DNA of 64,000 nucleotides, taken from Oscillospiraceae bacterium (lineage in GTDB: Bacteria > Bacillota > Clostridia > Oscillospirales > Oscillospiraceae). Numbering within the stretch: position 1 is the stretch's first letter; each line of letters opens with the position of its first letter. This document shows, piece by piece, positions 1 to 9,324 of this stretch. Under the pieces are notes generated by a model. It searched no databases, was not told the DNA's origin, and worked only from the letters and a program-made list of their open reading frames with translations. The DNA is taken from positions 23,381 to 87,380 of the forward strand of contig WQXS01000005.1 in NCBI GenBank assembly GCA_009784725.1, written 5' to 3'. A program made the translations under genes and the position numbers.

Positions 1-160
1 TTCCATTATCGGTATGGAAAAATGTTTTAAGGCCTTTTACGTCAAGTAAAATATCTTCTTTTTTCTGTCCGACGGCGGGCATTCCCGATTCGGGTACCAT
101 CATTGCTCCGATATCCACATCGTCTACATTGTTTAAATCATTATTCAAATTCTCGTTCAT
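1..160 (-). CDS. oppD: Oligopeptide ABC transporter ATPase OppD, N-terminal part (runs off the left edge)
   Basis: Only the first 53 or so codons are inside the window; the start codon is at 160 and the gene continues beyond base 1. The peptide begins [18 protein letters not shown] and continues through [20 protein letters not shown], nearly the same as the N-terminus of the complete OppD at 8134-9324, apart from a shorter Asn/Asp-rich leader. The Walker motifs lie outside the window. It follows oppC by 12 bases, as in the right-hand operon, so it should be the peptide-import ATPase of the left-hand opp system. The assignment rests on the paralogue match and gene order. Confidence 0.85.
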   Translation of the reverse strand, partial: MNENLNNDLNNVDDVDIGAMMVPESGMPAVGQKKEDILLDVKGLKTFFHTDNG

Positions 161-172
161 ATCTCAGACCCC

Positions 173-1075
173 CTATCGCTTCATTTTCGGGTCGATGGCA
201 TCGCGCAGGCCGTCACCGACAATGTTGAAGCACATAACGGAGAGAAATATTCCGACACCGGGCGGAACCCATATCCACCAGCGGGTTGAAAGAACAATAA
301 ACTGGTTTGCTGGTTGAATCATGTTACCCCATGTGGGTGTAGGCGGTGCAACGCCGAGCCCGAGAAATGACAGTGCCGTTTCGACAAGAATGACGGATGC
401 CATTCCGAGTGTTGCAAATACGATAACATAAGCAAGCACATTCGGAAGAAGATGCTTGAAAATACGTTTTATGTCACTGATTCCAAGCGCTTCGCAGGCT
501 TCCATATATTCAAGCTCACGCAGTGAAAGTATCTGCCCTCTTACAATACGGGCGATTCCTGCCCAGCCTAAAAATACAAGGACAAATATTAATATCGGAA
601 TGCTGTTTCCGAAAATACCGACAACCGTTATACAAAACATTATAAACGGGAAGCTCATAAGTATCTCGCAAATCCGCATAATGATTGTATCGATCAGTTT
701 TCCGTAGAACCCGGCTATACATCCGAGTATTACTCCGATAACACACTCTATAACGACAACAACAAGAGCGATGCCGAGTGATATGCGCCCGCCGTGGAAG
801 AACCTTATAAACAGGTCCCGTCCGAGCTCATCTGTTCCGAGTATATGTGTCATACTTGGCGGTTGATTCATATTTGCAACGTTAGTTGATGTAATTGTAT
901 GTGGGGAGATAATCGGGACAAATATACAACCAAGTACAATCAAAGTCATAAGTATAAGGCAGAACATTGACATTTTCTTTTTTCTGAAACGGAAAAATAC
1001 ACTGCCCCAATAACTCAGCTCAGATTCTTTTTTAACTTTTTTTACTTTTACAACAGCATTTTCTGCATTTGACAT
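173..1075 (-). CDS. oppC: Oligopeptide ABC transporter permease OppC
   Basis: A 300-residue inner-membrane permease of the DppC/OppC family. It forms the transmembrane pore with OppB and is driven by OppD/OppF. A soluble N-terminal stretch precedes the first membrane segment (about residues 35-60). The EAA loop that docks on the ATPase is recognisable (YMEACEALGISDIKRIFKHL), and the protein ends in GDGLRDAIDPKMKR, typical of the family. The start at 1075 is preferred over an upstream in-frame ATG at 1096. It has an AGGGGGTG ribosome site and gives the same length and N-terminus as the paralogue at 7219-8121. It lies 13 bases after oppB. Confidence 0.93.
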   Translation of the reverse strand: MSNAENAVVKVKKVKKESELSYWGSVFFRFRKKKMSMFCLILMTLIVLGCIFVPIISPHTITSTNVANMNQPPSMTHILGTDELGRDLFIRFFHGGRISLGIALVVVVIECVIGVILGCIAGFYGKLIDTIIMRICEILMSFPFIMFCITVVGIFGNSIPILIFVLVFLGWAGIARIVRGQILSLRELEYMEACEALGISDIKRIFKHLLPNVLAYVIVFATLGMASVILVETALSFLGLGVAPPTPTWGNMIQPANQFIVLSTRWWIWVPPGVGIFLSVMCFNIVGDGLRDAIDPKMKR

Positions 1076-1088
1076 TACTCTGCACCCC

Positions 1089-2054
1089 CTAATCATATTT
1101 TATACGCGGGTCTGCGGCTGCGTATAATAAATCTGAAATAAGAGCACCGAGGAGAGTCAGAAATGCAAGCATTGAGTTAACTGCCATTATTATCGGAAAA
1201 TCACGGAAATTAACCGCATCTATTGCTGTCCTGCCAAGCCCGGGTATGCCGAAAATCGATTCCGTTATAACGGCACCTCCCATCAATGAGGGAATCCAGA
1301 ATCCGAACAGTGTGATAATCGGAATAAGACCGTTTCTTAAGGCATGGCGGTAGATAACAACCTTTTCCGAAAGACCTTTTGCCCGTGCGGTTCTGATATA
1401 ATCCGACCTTATAACCTCAAGCATACTCGAACGGGTATAGCGCATGAATGTCGCCGTTCCGCCCATTCCGAGAACAATCATCGGTAAAACAAGGTGATGG
1501 AGCATGTGCATTGCTCCTGCAAGTGCATTTGGCGGTGCGTATAGGGGATTTCGAATCCCGAATAACGGGAACCACTGCATCTGTATGGCAAATATACGCA
1601 AAAGAATAAGCCCGAAGAAAAAACTCGGTAGGCTTATTCCTATTAGTGAAAACACCGTAAGCGAATTATCCGCAAGAGAATATTGTCTTGTTGCGCTTAT
1701 GATACCTGCAGGTATTCCTATAATTACCGAAAACAGAAATGCAAGAAGTGCAAGCGTAAGAGTTGTCGGAATCATTGGTGCAAGTATCTCGGTGACCGGT
1801 CTCTGGTACCTCATTGACATACCGAGGTCGCCGCGCAGAGTATTGCCGAGCCAAATAAAGTATCTGTTAAAAGCCGGTTCTTCCAGACCAAACCTGCGTG
1901 CTATTTCGGCTCTTTGCTCGGGTCTCATTCTCGGGTCGATAAAATTGGTAGATGCATCTCCGGGACTTAGTTCGATTATAAGAAACAATATAACCGTAAT
2001 GCCAAGAAACACAGGTATTATTTGCAGCAGCCTGCGTATTATATAGGTGCGCAT
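1089..2054 (-). CDS. oppB: Oligopeptide ABC transporter permease OppB
   Basis: A 321-residue permease of the DppB/OppB family, partner of OppC in a peptide importer. It shows the usual N-terminal membrane helix (TYIIRRLLQIIPVFLGI), a periplasmic segment, several further helices, and the EAA motif in YIRTARAKGLSEKVVIYRHA. Starts at 2075 and 2060 are possible. The ATG at 2054 is chosen because GAGGGGAG lies about 8 bases upstream and the product then aligns end to end with the paralogue at 6240-7205. A hairpin separates it from oppA. Confidence 0.93.
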   Translation of the reverse strand: MRTYIIRRLLQIIPVFLGITVILFLIIELSPGDASTNFIDPRMRPEQRAEIARRFGLEEPAFNRYFIWLGNTLRGDLGMSMRYQRPVTEILAPMIPTTLTLALLAFLFSVIIGIPAGIISATRQYSLADNSLTVFSLIGISLPSFFFGLILLRIFAIQMQWFPLFGIRNPLYAPPNALAGAMHMLHHLVLPMIVLGMGGTATFMRYTRSSMLEVIRSDYIRTARAKGLSEKVVIYRHALRNGLIPIITLFGFWIPSLMGGAVITESIFGIPGLGRTAIDAVNFRDFPIIMAVNSMLAFLTLLGALISDLLYAAADPRIKYD

Positions 2055-2093
2055 ACACATTTCTCCCCTCAACAAAGTATTGATTTATGTCGC

Positions 2094-2130
2094 AAAGGGG
2101 TTATTGCACGTTAAGAACAACAACCCCTTT
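2094..2130 (-). terminator. Intercistronic hairpin between oppA and oppB (left operon)
   Basis: Perfect 9-base arms (AAAGGGGTT at 2094-2102 and AACCCCTTT at 2122-2130) flank a 19-base loop, directly after the oppA stop. Stem-loops here often protect or attenuate transcripts so that the binding protein is made in excess over the permease; that role is inferred. The right-hand operon has a different hairpin in the same place (6156-6202). Confidence 0.55.
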
Positions 2131-2152
2131 TATTACTGAGTATAGCTATTTT

Positions 2153-3913
2153 TTAGTGGTCGAGTGTTACTTTGTTGATGTGGTATGTCCAGTCGACATA
2201 TGTGCTGATATCGAGGTTACCTACACGGTCGGCTACGGGCCACATAACTGAGCGAAGTGCAACAACTACTGTCGGTACTTGCTCGTTGTACATTGCCGAT
2301 ATTTCATTATACAGCTCTGTACGTTTCGCTTGGTCGAAGCTTTGTTTTGCATCTTCCATCTTGCGTGCGTACTCTTCGTTGCGCCAGCCTGATGCGTTGA
2401 ATCCGCCGTCGCCGAGTGCCATTTCGTCAAGACCGAAAATTCCGCCTGTGAGGTCGGGGTCAATTGCCATCGACCAACCCATTGTGAACATTTCGAAATC
2501 TCTTTCGGCATTCGATGATGCACTCAGTGAACGGTCACCGACTGTGTTAAAGTCCATGATTTCAATGGTGAGATCCACGCCGATTTGCGGCCATGTGTCA
2601 GCTGCAAGACCTGAGAGGATTCCCGGCCATGCTGCTTCGGGATATACGAGCCATGTGATAGCCATTCTGTTGCCGTCTTTTGTACGGACACCGTCACCGC
2701 CCATTACCCAGCCTGCATCTTCCATGAGTTCGTTAGCTTTATCAAGGTCGAATGCATACGGGTTCATACCATCGGGATTAAATGCCCATGATACGGGAGA
2801 AATCGGTGATAAGCCTACCGAACCGAGCGCACCGTATGCTGCTGTGACAAATGCTTCGCGGTCAAGAGCATAAAGCAGTGCCTGACGTACGCGGTAGTCT
2901 TCGAGTTGCGGGATAAGTGTGTTGAATTGCATGAAGTTATAGCTGTTTCCTTCAATAACTCTGACGTCAATTCCGTCGATTGTTGCAAATGCTGCTTGGT
3001 TATCAAGTGATGCTCCGGGGTTTGCAACGTCAACCTGGTCTGTCATAAAGGCGCCCGCTAAGCTCTCATCGGGGATATCAAGGAAGATAACGCCGTCAAT
3101 GAGCGGAATATCTGCGGGTTTCCAATAGTCAAAGTTTGTGTGAAGCAGGAGAAATTCTTTGTCTCTCCACTCTTGGAATACAAACCAGCCCGAACCCATC
3201 GGTTGGTCGAATTTTGCTGCGAAATCATCCCATGCATCGAATGCATAGTAATGCTCAGGCATAATTCCGTATCCGAAGTTAGCAATATTTGCAGGGCTTG
3301 CTGTTCCTTCTGCATATGTAAAGGAAATTGTTCTTTCGTCAATTACATTGATGCCGCTGATACTGTCAGCTGTGCCATCTTTAAATTCGTCGTGGCCTTC
3401 AAAGTCAACAACTACGTAACCGCGAACACCCGTATACTCGGGATGTGCAAATACATTGTATGTGAATGCAACATCGCTTGCTGTCATTGGTGTGCCGTCA
3501 CTGAAGGTAATTCCTTCATGCAATGTAAATGTGTATGTTAAATTGTCTGATGAGAGTTCCCAATCTGCAATATTGGGGATAAACTCTCCGCCTGCGTTGT
3601 TTGTAACAAGACCTTCAAAAATGAGGCTTACTACATAACTGTCATAAACATTGCTTGATACTGTCGGGTTGAACAGTCCGTCAAGGCTTGTTGTACCGAA
3701 ACGGAGAATGTTGTTTTGATTAATTTCTCTCGGACCGGTGGCAACGGTTTCATCACCGTCTGTGCCTTGTGTTTCATTGCCTGTTGCAGGTGCAGGGGTC
3801 GGTGCAGGGGTCGGTGCAGCTGTCTCGTATTCGGTAGCACATGCTGCTACCAATACTAATGACATAATAACTGCTATCGCTACAGCGATAATGCGATTGT
3901 ACCTTTTTGTCAT
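2153..3913 (-). CDS. oppA: Oligopeptide-binding lipoprotein OppA (SBP family 5)
   Basis: A 586-residue extracellular solute-binding protein of family 5. It is exported as a lipoprotein: an N-terminal hydrophobic stretch ends in the lipobox LVAAC, with Cys25 as the lipidated residue, followed by a Thr/Pro/Ala linker. The body carries the family signature region (FTLHEGITFSDGTPMTASDV) and the YRVRQALLYALDRE block. AGGAGG lies about 10 bases before the start at 3913. It is the first gene of the left operon and is divergent from its paralogue at 4372-6123. The two are similar along their full length but differ in the low-complexity linker. The peptide preference cannot be read from the sequence. 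Confidence 0.93.
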   Translation of the reverse strand: MTKRYNRIIAVAIAVIMSLVLVAACATEYETAAPTPAPTPAPATGNETQGTDGDETVATGPREINQNNILRFGTTSLDGLFNPTVSSNVYDSYVVSLIFEGLVTNNAGGEFIPNIADWELSSDNLTYTFTLHEGITFSDGTPMTASDVAFTYNVFAHPEYTGVRGYVVVDFEGHDEFKDGTADSISGINVIDERTISFTYAEGTASPANIANFGYGIMPEHYYAFDAWDDFAAKFDQPMGSGWFVFQEWRDKEFLLLHTNFDYWKPADIPLIDGVIFLDIPDESLAGAFMTDQVDVANPGASLDNQAAFATIDGIDVRVIEGNSYNFMQFNTLIPQLEDYRVRQALLYALDREAFVTAAYGALGSVGLSPISPVSWAFNPDGMNPYAFDLDKANELMEDAGWVMGGDGVRTKDGNRMAITWLVYPEAAWPGILSGLAADTWPQIGVDLTIEIMDFNTVGDRSLSASSNAERDFEMFTMGWSMAIDPDLTGGIFGLDEMALGDGGFNASGWRNEEYARKMEDAKQSFDQAKRTELYNEISAMYNEQVPTVVVALRSVMWPVADRVGNLDISTYVDWTYHINKVTLDH

Positions 3914-4371
3914 TTTTTTGATATCCTCCTATTTTTTGTTTTGTTGACCACTATTAAAAAGATGTAGCAGTCCTAAATAATGTATGCAACTTTCTCTTAA
4001 TTATGTTACATTAATGAACATTTATCCGCTTTTAAGGCCTGTTTTATGCCGTTTTATTCTATAGAAACACATAAATTGTTATATAGATTACATGGGTTAA
4101 AGGTTCATTTGGCAATGCTGAATATATTTAAGATGTGTCACAACTGTTAGAGAATACCATACGCAAGTAGTCTTGTCAACAAATATATGCATTTGCAGTA
4201 CATTTTTGCTGCACGACCGCTCGGCTTTGTGAAAATGTGCTGATTTCTGTATTTCACATTGCAAACACTGCAGTATGTAACATTTTTAAGAAAAAGTAAC
4301 ATACATTGGGCAAAATGCGGTCATTATATTATTTTGTGAACAATTAAAATGAAAAAGGAGAAAAAGAAAAA
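3914..4371. promoter_or_regulatory. Divergent promoter region between the two opp operons
   Basis: This 458-base AT-rich gap holds no gene I can support and must contain the promoters for both opp operons. I could not assign convincing -35/-10 pairs. The 7-mer GTAACAT occurs at 4277-4283 and 4296-4302 in direct orientation, and as ATGTTAC at 4003-4009 near the left operon. These could be operator half-sites but are short enough to arise by chance. Confidence 0.4.
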
Positions 4372-6123
4372 ATGAAAAAAATCTTGGCAACACTGCTCGC
4401 AGTCTCCCTCTTGCTCGTCATGGTAGCAGCATGCGGCGGCAATGCAAACACCGGAACACCCGACTCCGGTACACCGGATTCAGGCACAGGTACAACAGAT
4501 TCCGGCACAGCAGACGGGGGTACAACAGATTCAGGTACGGGAGATGCCGGTTTCCCGGATCCGAACAATATCCTGCGCTTTGCAACAACAGGAATCGCCG
4601 GAAACTTCAATCCGATACTTGCGAATAACGTTTATGACCAATATGTCGTAAGCCTTATTTTCGAAGGTATGATTTCAAACGATGCATCAGGCACATTTAT
4701 TCCCCACATCGCAACATGGGAAGTATCAAGCGACCATCTGACATACACATTCACACTTGAAGACAGCATTACCTTCAGCGACGGAACACCGCTGACAGCG
4801 GAAGACGTTGCATTTACGTACACAACAATTGCAAGTCCCGAATATATCGGACCGCGCGGTTATGCAGTTGCAAGCCTTAAAGGTTATCCCGAGTTTCGGG
4901 CAGGCGATACCGACACATTTGAAGGTGTAGAAGTAATTGACGAAAAAACAGTTGCTTTCCATATTGCCGACGGAGCCGAAAGTCCTGCAAACATCCAGTT
5001 CTTCGGATTCGGAATTCTTCCGAAGCACATCTATGATGTTGCAACATGGGATGACTTTACAGCGCTTAATACTTCACCGGTCGGTTCAGGCTGGTTTGTA
5101 ATGGAAGAGTACAGAGACAAGGAATTTGTTCTCCTTCACAGAAATAATGATTATTGGAATACTTCTGAAAAACCGATTCTTGATGGAATCCTGATGTCGG
5201 AAATTCCGGAAGAAAGCCTTCAGGGCGCATTTATGACAGGTCAACTCGACCTTGCTCAACCGCAAACAAGCAGCGATAACTGGGATGCATACTCCGTAAT
5301 GGACGGTGTATTCGTTCAGTCACACCTTGCAAACGGTTATACATATCTCCAGTTTAACACTTTAACACCTCAACTCGAGGATTATCGTGTGCGTCAGGCT
5401 CTTATGTATTCACTTGATCGCCAGGCATTTATCGAAGCCCTCTTCGGAACACTCGGTTCGGTAGGACTTGCTCCGATTTCACCGGTATCATGGGCATTCC
5501 CGACATCCGGTCTTAACGACTATGCATTTGATATGGACAGAGCATCTGCGCTTATGGATGACGCAGGCTGGGAAATGGGTGCTGACGGCGTCCGCACAAA
5601 AGGCGGAAACAGAATGGAACTTAAATGGCTGGTTTATGATGACGTAGCATGGCCGGGAGTTCTTTCAGCTCTTGCAGCCGACTCTTGGAGAGAACTTGGT
5701 GTTGACCTTAGTATCGACATCATGGACTTTGAAACTGTTCAAGCTCTCACAGGCGGAGTGCCGATTGAAGAAAGAGATTTCAGCATTTACACAATGGGCT
5801 GGTCCACAGCGATTGACCCCGACCTCACAGGCGGAATCTTCGGTATGGAAGATGACACAATGGATCAAGGCGGGTTCAACCAATCAGGATGGTTCAGACA
5901 GGATGTACATGACAAAATGCTCGAAGCTCTTCGTGAATTCGACCAGGGCAGACGTGCAGAGTTATATAAAGAGCTTGCACTTATCTTCAATGAACAGCTT
6001 CCGACAGCTGTTGTTTCCTACAGATACTTTGTATGGGTAAACAGCGACCGTGTACAAGGTCTTGATATTGGTCCGTTTGTTGACTGGACATACCATGTAA
6101 ATAAAATCTCACTTGCAAACTGA
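4372..6123 (+). CDS. oppA: Oligopeptide-binding lipoprotein OppA (SBP family 5)
   Basis: A 583-residue family 5 solute-binding protein, paralogue of 2153-3913. The signal peptide ends in MVAAC with Cys21 as the lipidated residue, followed by a repetitive Gly/Thr/Asp/Ser linker (repeats of DSGT). The domain order matches the paralogue: NILRFATT start, FTLEDSITFSDGTPLTAEDV, YRVRQALMYSLDRQ, and a DWTYHVNK end. AAAGGAG lies 11 bases before the start. It heads the complete right-hand operon oppABCDF. The two OppA copies probably differ in ligand preference; that is inference. Confidence 0.93.
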   Translation: MKKILATLLAVSLLLVMVAACGGNANTGTPDSGTPDSGTGTTDSGTADGGTTDSGTGDAGFPDPNNILRFATTGIAGNFNPILANNVYDQYVVSLIFEGMISNDASGTFIPHIATWEVSSDHLTYTFTLEDSITFSDGTPLTAEDVAFTYTTIASPEYIGPRGYAVASLKGYPEFRAGDTDTFEGVEVIDEKTVAFHIADGAESPANIQFFGFGILPKHIYDVATWDDFTALNTSPVGSGWFVMEEYRDKEFVLLHRNNDYWNTSEKPILDGILMSEIPEESLQGAFMTGQLDLAQPQTSSDNWDAYSVMDGVFVQSHLANGYTYLQFNTLTPQLEDYRVRQALMYSLDRQAFIEALFGTLGSVGLAPISPVSWAFPTSGLNDYAFDMDRASALMDDAGWEMGADGVRTKGGNRMELKWLVYDDVAWPGVLSALAADSWRELGVDLSIDIMDFETVQALTGGVPIEERDFSIYTMGWSTAIDPDLTGGIFGMEDDTMDQGGFNQSGWFRQDVHDKMLEALREFDQGRRAELYKELALIFNEQLPTAVVSYRYFVWVNSDRVQGLDIGPFVDWTYHVNKISLAN

Positions 6124-6155
6124 CAAAACCAATAACGTAACCTGATAAAGCACCA

Positions 6156-6202
6156 AAGGGGACGGAATCATCGCTAACAGCATAGCAATGAACCGTCCCC
6201 TT
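6156..6202 (+). repeat. REP-like palindrome between oppA and oppB (right operon)
   Basis: Arms AAGGGGACGG (6156-6165) and CCGTCCCCTT (6193-6202) are perfect complements, with a partly paired interior. The core GGGGACGG recurs at other sites in this window, mostly at gene ends. Here it sits 33 bases after the oppA stop and may act as an intercistronic attenuator or stabiliser. Confidence 0.6.
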
Positions 6203-6239
6203 ACTAAAACTTAAATTTAACCGAAAGAGAGGAATATGT

Positions 6240-7205
6240 ATGGGTACCTATATAGTACGGAGATTATTGCAATTAATCCCTGTATTTCTGGGAATAATGG
6301 TAATACTCTTCACTATTGTCGAGCTTAGTCCGGGGGGGCCGCTTTCGGCATATTTAAGTCCGAGAATGACTCCGGCACTGCGGGCGGAGTTAGTGGAAAG
6401 GTTCGGATTAAACGACCCTCCCGTAACTCGTTTTTTCATTTGGCTCGGTAATATGCTTCGAGGTGAGCTCGGTTCATCGATAAGGCTGCAAAGACCGGTT
6501 GTTGATGTTCTTGCTCCGATGATTTCCCCGACTTTACTTCTGATGTCGCTTTCAATGGTATTTTCGGTACTTGTCGGTGTTCCTGCCGGAATTATCAGCG
6601 CAACAAAGCAGTATACAATTGCAGACAATTCCCTTACAGTATTTTCTCTTATAGGTATCAGCATGCCGAGCTTTTTCTTCGGTTTGCTTCTTTTACGTTA
6701 TTTCTCCGTTGAGCTTCAATGGTTTCCTCTTTTCGGAATGCGTGACGCTTTATACAAACCGCCGAACGCTTTTGCAAATGCTCTTCATGTTCTTCATCAT
6801 ATGGTATTGCCTGTAATTGTTCTTGGAATGGGTGGTGTTGCAACATTCATGCGGTATACCCGTTCGAGTATGCTTGAGGTTATTAAATCAGACTATATAC
6901 GCACCGCAAGAGCAAAGGGTTTAACGGAAAAGGTTGTTATCTACCGTCATGCTCTTCGTAATGCGATGATTCCCATAATCACACTTCTCGGCTTCTGGAT
7001 TCCGTCACTTTTAAGCGGAGCGGTTATTACGGAAAGTATATTCGCACTTCCGGGCATAGGACGAACTGCGGTAGAGGCAGTCATGACACGTGATTATCCG
7101 ATTATTCTGTCAATAAGCACTATGATGGCAATCCTGACGCTTCTCAGTACTCTCATAGCCGACATATTATACGCAGCTGCAGACCCGCGTATAAAGTATG
7201 ATTAG
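6240..7205 (+). CDS. oppB: Oligopeptide ABC transporter permease OppB
   Basis: A 321-residue permease of the DppB/OppB family. It has the N-terminal helix TYIVRRLLQLIPVFLGI and the ATPase-docking EAA loop YIRTARAKGLTEKVVIYRHA. It ends at AAADPRIKYD, identical to the left-hand paralogue. GAGAGG lies upstream of the ATG at 6240. It pairs with OppC, whose gene begins 13 bases further on. It should form the peptide channel of the right-hand transporter. Confidence 0.93.
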   Translation: MGTYIVRRLLQLIPVFLGIMVILFTIVELSPGGPLSAYLSPRMTPALRAELVERFGLNDPPVTRFFIWLGNMLRGELGSSIRLQRPVVDVLAPMISPTLLLMSLSMVFSVLVGVPAGIISATKQYTIADNSLTVFSLIGISMPSFFFGLLLLRYFSVELQWFPLFGMRDALYKPPNAFANALHVLHHMVLPVIVLGMGGVATFMRYTRSSMLEVIKSDYIRTARAKGLTEKVVIYRHALRNAMIPIITLLGFWIPSLLSGAVITESIFALPGIGRTAVEAVMTRDYPIILSISTMMAILTLLSTLIADILYAAADPRIKYD

Positions 7206-7218
7206 GGGGTGTAATTAA

Positions 7219-8121
7219 ATGTCAGACGCTGTAAAAACAGTCGAAGTAAAAAAGAAGTTCAAAAGAGAGTCGGAGATGAGCTACTGGGGTAGTGTATTTT
7301 TCCGGTTGAAGAAAAATAAAATGGCAATGGTAAGCTTGATTGTTTTAGTGATAATTGTACTCGGATGTATATTTGTTCCGATTTTTTCGGAGCTTGATTA
7401 CATTCACACAAACACCGACAATAATAACCAACCACCAAGCTGGGAGCACCCGTTTGGCACCGATCAGATAGGGCGCGACCTTTTTGTCCGCTTTTTTAAC
7501 GGGGGCAGGATTTCGCTTGGACTTGCACTATCAGTAGTTATTCTTGAAGTTGTAATAGGTACGATTATGGGATGTATTGCCGGTTATTACGGTAAATTCG
7601 CCGATACAATAATAATGAGGTTTTGTGAGATTCTAATGAGTTTCCCGTTTTTGATGTTCGCAATTACAATGGTTGCGCTTTTTGGAAACAGCATACCTGT
7701 TTTAATATTTGTAATGGTTCTTCTTACCTGGCCGTCTGTCTGCCGTATAGTCCGAGGGCAGATTCTGACCCTTCGGGAGCTTGAATATATGGAAGCATGC
7801 GAAGCTCTCGGTTTAAGTGACTGGCGCAGAATATTCAAGCACCTTTTGCCAAACATCCTTGCATATGCAATTGTATTTGCAACACTCGGAATGGCATCGG
7901 TCATTCTCACGGAAACAGCTTTGTCGTTTCTCGGGCTTGGTGTTTCGCCGCCGACTCCAACATGGGGTAACCTCATACAGGAGGCGCGTAATTTCACGAT
8001 TCTTACACAGCGCTGGTGGTATTGGATTCCGCCGGGTCTTGGAATATTTGTCTCGGTTATGTGCTTCAACATTCTCGGTGACGGTCTGCGTGATGCCATC
8101 GACCCGAAAATGAAAAGGTAG
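7219..8121 (+). CDS. oppC: Oligopeptide ABC transporter permease OppC
   Basis: A 300-residue permease, second channel subunit of the right-hand peptide importer. It has a cytoplasmic N-terminus of about 35 residues, then the first membrane helix, four or five further helices, and the EAA loop YMEACEALGLSDWRRIFKHL. A GGGGGTG ribosome site precedes the ATG. The C-terminus GDGLRDAIDPKMKR is identical to that of the left copy. It is followed 12 bases later by oppD, so transcription is almost certainly shared. Confidence 0.93.
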   Translation: MSDAVKTVEVKKKFKRESEMSYWGSVFFRLKKNKMAMVSLIVLVIIVLGCIFVPIFSELDYIHTNTDNNNQPPSWEHPFGTDQIGRDLFVRFFNGGRISLGLALSVVILEVVIGTIMGCIAGYYGKFADTIIMRFCEILMSFPFLMFAITMVALFGNSIPVLIFVMVLLTWPSVCRIVRGQILTLRELEYMEACEALGLSDWRRIFKHLLPNILAYAIVFATLGMASVILTETALSFLGLGVSPPTPTWGNLIQEARNFTILTQRWWYWIPPGLGIFVSVMCFNILGDGLRDAIDPKMKR

Positions 8122-8133
8122 GGGGTCGGAGAT

Positions 8134-9324
8134 ATGAACGAGAATTTGAATAGTATAAATTCAGAAAATGCAAATGATGTAACTAATGACATAAACAACG
8201 ATTTAAGTAATGTCGACGATGTGGATATCGGAGCAATGATGGTACCCGAATCGGGAATGCCAACCGTCGGACAGAAAAAAGAAGATATTCTGCTTGATGT
8301 GAAGGGTTTGAAAACATTTTTCTATACATCAAACGGAACGGTCCGTGCAGTCAATGATGTTGATTTCTATGTAAGAAAAGGCGAAACCCTTGGGCTTGTC
8401 GGCGAATCGGGCTGCGGAAAAAGTATTTCAAGTATGTCACTTGCACGTATTGTTGAGACACCTCCCGGTAAGTTTGAAGGCGGTGAAATCACTCTTGACG
8501 GAAGATGCTTAATGCGTATTAACGAGGATGAGCGGTTTTTGATTTCCGAAAAGGAAATGCGTTCAATCCGCGGAAATGAAATTTCTTATATTTTTCAAGA
8601 GCCGATGACCTCGCTTAATCCTGTTTTTAAGATAAGCAAGCAAATCAGCGAACCTATGATTCTTCATAGGGGTATGAGTAAAAAAGAAGCTCATAAGGAA
8701 AGTATCAGACTGTTGGAGCTGGTTAAAATACCAAATCCCGAACGTATCGTTAATGAGTACCCCTTTAGACTCTCGGGCGGAATGCGCCAGCGTGTAATGA
8801 TTGCAATGGCTCTTGCATGCGAGCCGAAGCTGCTAATCGCAGACGAGCCGACAACTGCACTTGATGTTACCGTGCAGGCTCAGGTTCTCGATTTAATGAA
8901 CGAACTGAAGGAGCGGATTAATACTTCTATAGTATTTATTACTCACGACCTTGGGGTCATCGCCGAAATGTGTGACCGTGTTGTGGTTATGTACGCAGGA
9001 AAGGTAGTTGAAAGCTCACCGATAGAGGATCTTTTTTCTTCACCGCAGCACCCGTACACTCAAGGCCTTATTTCATCAAAACCCGACCTTGTTACAACGG
9101 AAAAAAGGCTCAATGTTATTCCCGGAAGTGTTCCCGACCTCACAGACCTTCCGCCCGGATGTCCGTTCCATCCGCGTTGCTATAAAGCATCCGAAAGATG
9201 CAAGGTTGAGTTCCCGCCGTCGCACAGACTCACAGACGAACATCTGGTTTCCTGCTGGGAATGCAAAGGTGAGGAAATTGTCTCCGTGAGTGAAACTACC
9301 TTGGAAGGAGGGGAGCCGGCATGA
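8134..9324 (+). CDS. oppD: Oligopeptide ABC transporter ATPase OppD
   Basis: A 396-residue ABC ATPase that powers peptide import with OppF. Visible motifs: Walker A GESGCGKS (90-97), Q-loop Gln155, signature LSGGMRQ (213-219), Walker B LLIADEPT (233-240) and switch His271. The C-terminal oligopeptide-transporter extension has Cys343, Cys349, Cys356 and Cys374. In some OppD/DppD relatives such cysteines hold a 4Fe-4S cluster; whether this one does is unknown. An Asn/Asp-rich leader of about 45 residues before the ABC fold is unusual and is shared with the left-hand copy. The stop overlaps the oppF start by 4 bases (ATGA). Confidence 0.93.
   Translation: MNENLNSINSENANDVTNDINNDLSNVDDVDIGAMMVPESGMPTVGQKKEDILLDVKGLKTFFYTSNGTVRAVNDVDFYVRKGETLGLVGESGCGKSISSMSLARIVETPPGKFEGGEITLDGRCLMRINEDERFLISEKEMRSIRGNEISYIFQEPMTSLNPVFKISKQISEPMILHRGMSKKEAHKESIRLLELVKIPNPERIVNEYPFRLSGGMRQRVMIAMALACEPKLLIADEPTTALDVTVQAQVLDLMNELKERINTSIVFITHDLGVIAEMCDRVVVMYAGKVVESSPIEDLFSSPQHPYTQGLISSKPDLVTTEKRLNVIPGSVPDLTDLPPGCPFHPRCYKASERCKVEFPPSHRLTDEHLVSCWECKGEEIVSVSETTLEGGEPA

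Noticed and set aside
3914..4371. sigma-A promoters for the divergent opp operons
   Set aside because: TTGGGC with TATATT near 4306-4330 has a 13-base spacer, too short; no better pair was found.
4348..4374. Eight-codon Lys-rich leader frame whose stop overlaps the oppA start
   Set aside because: It coincides with the purine-rich ribosome site; such an A/G-rich stretch gives a Lys-rich frame by chance.
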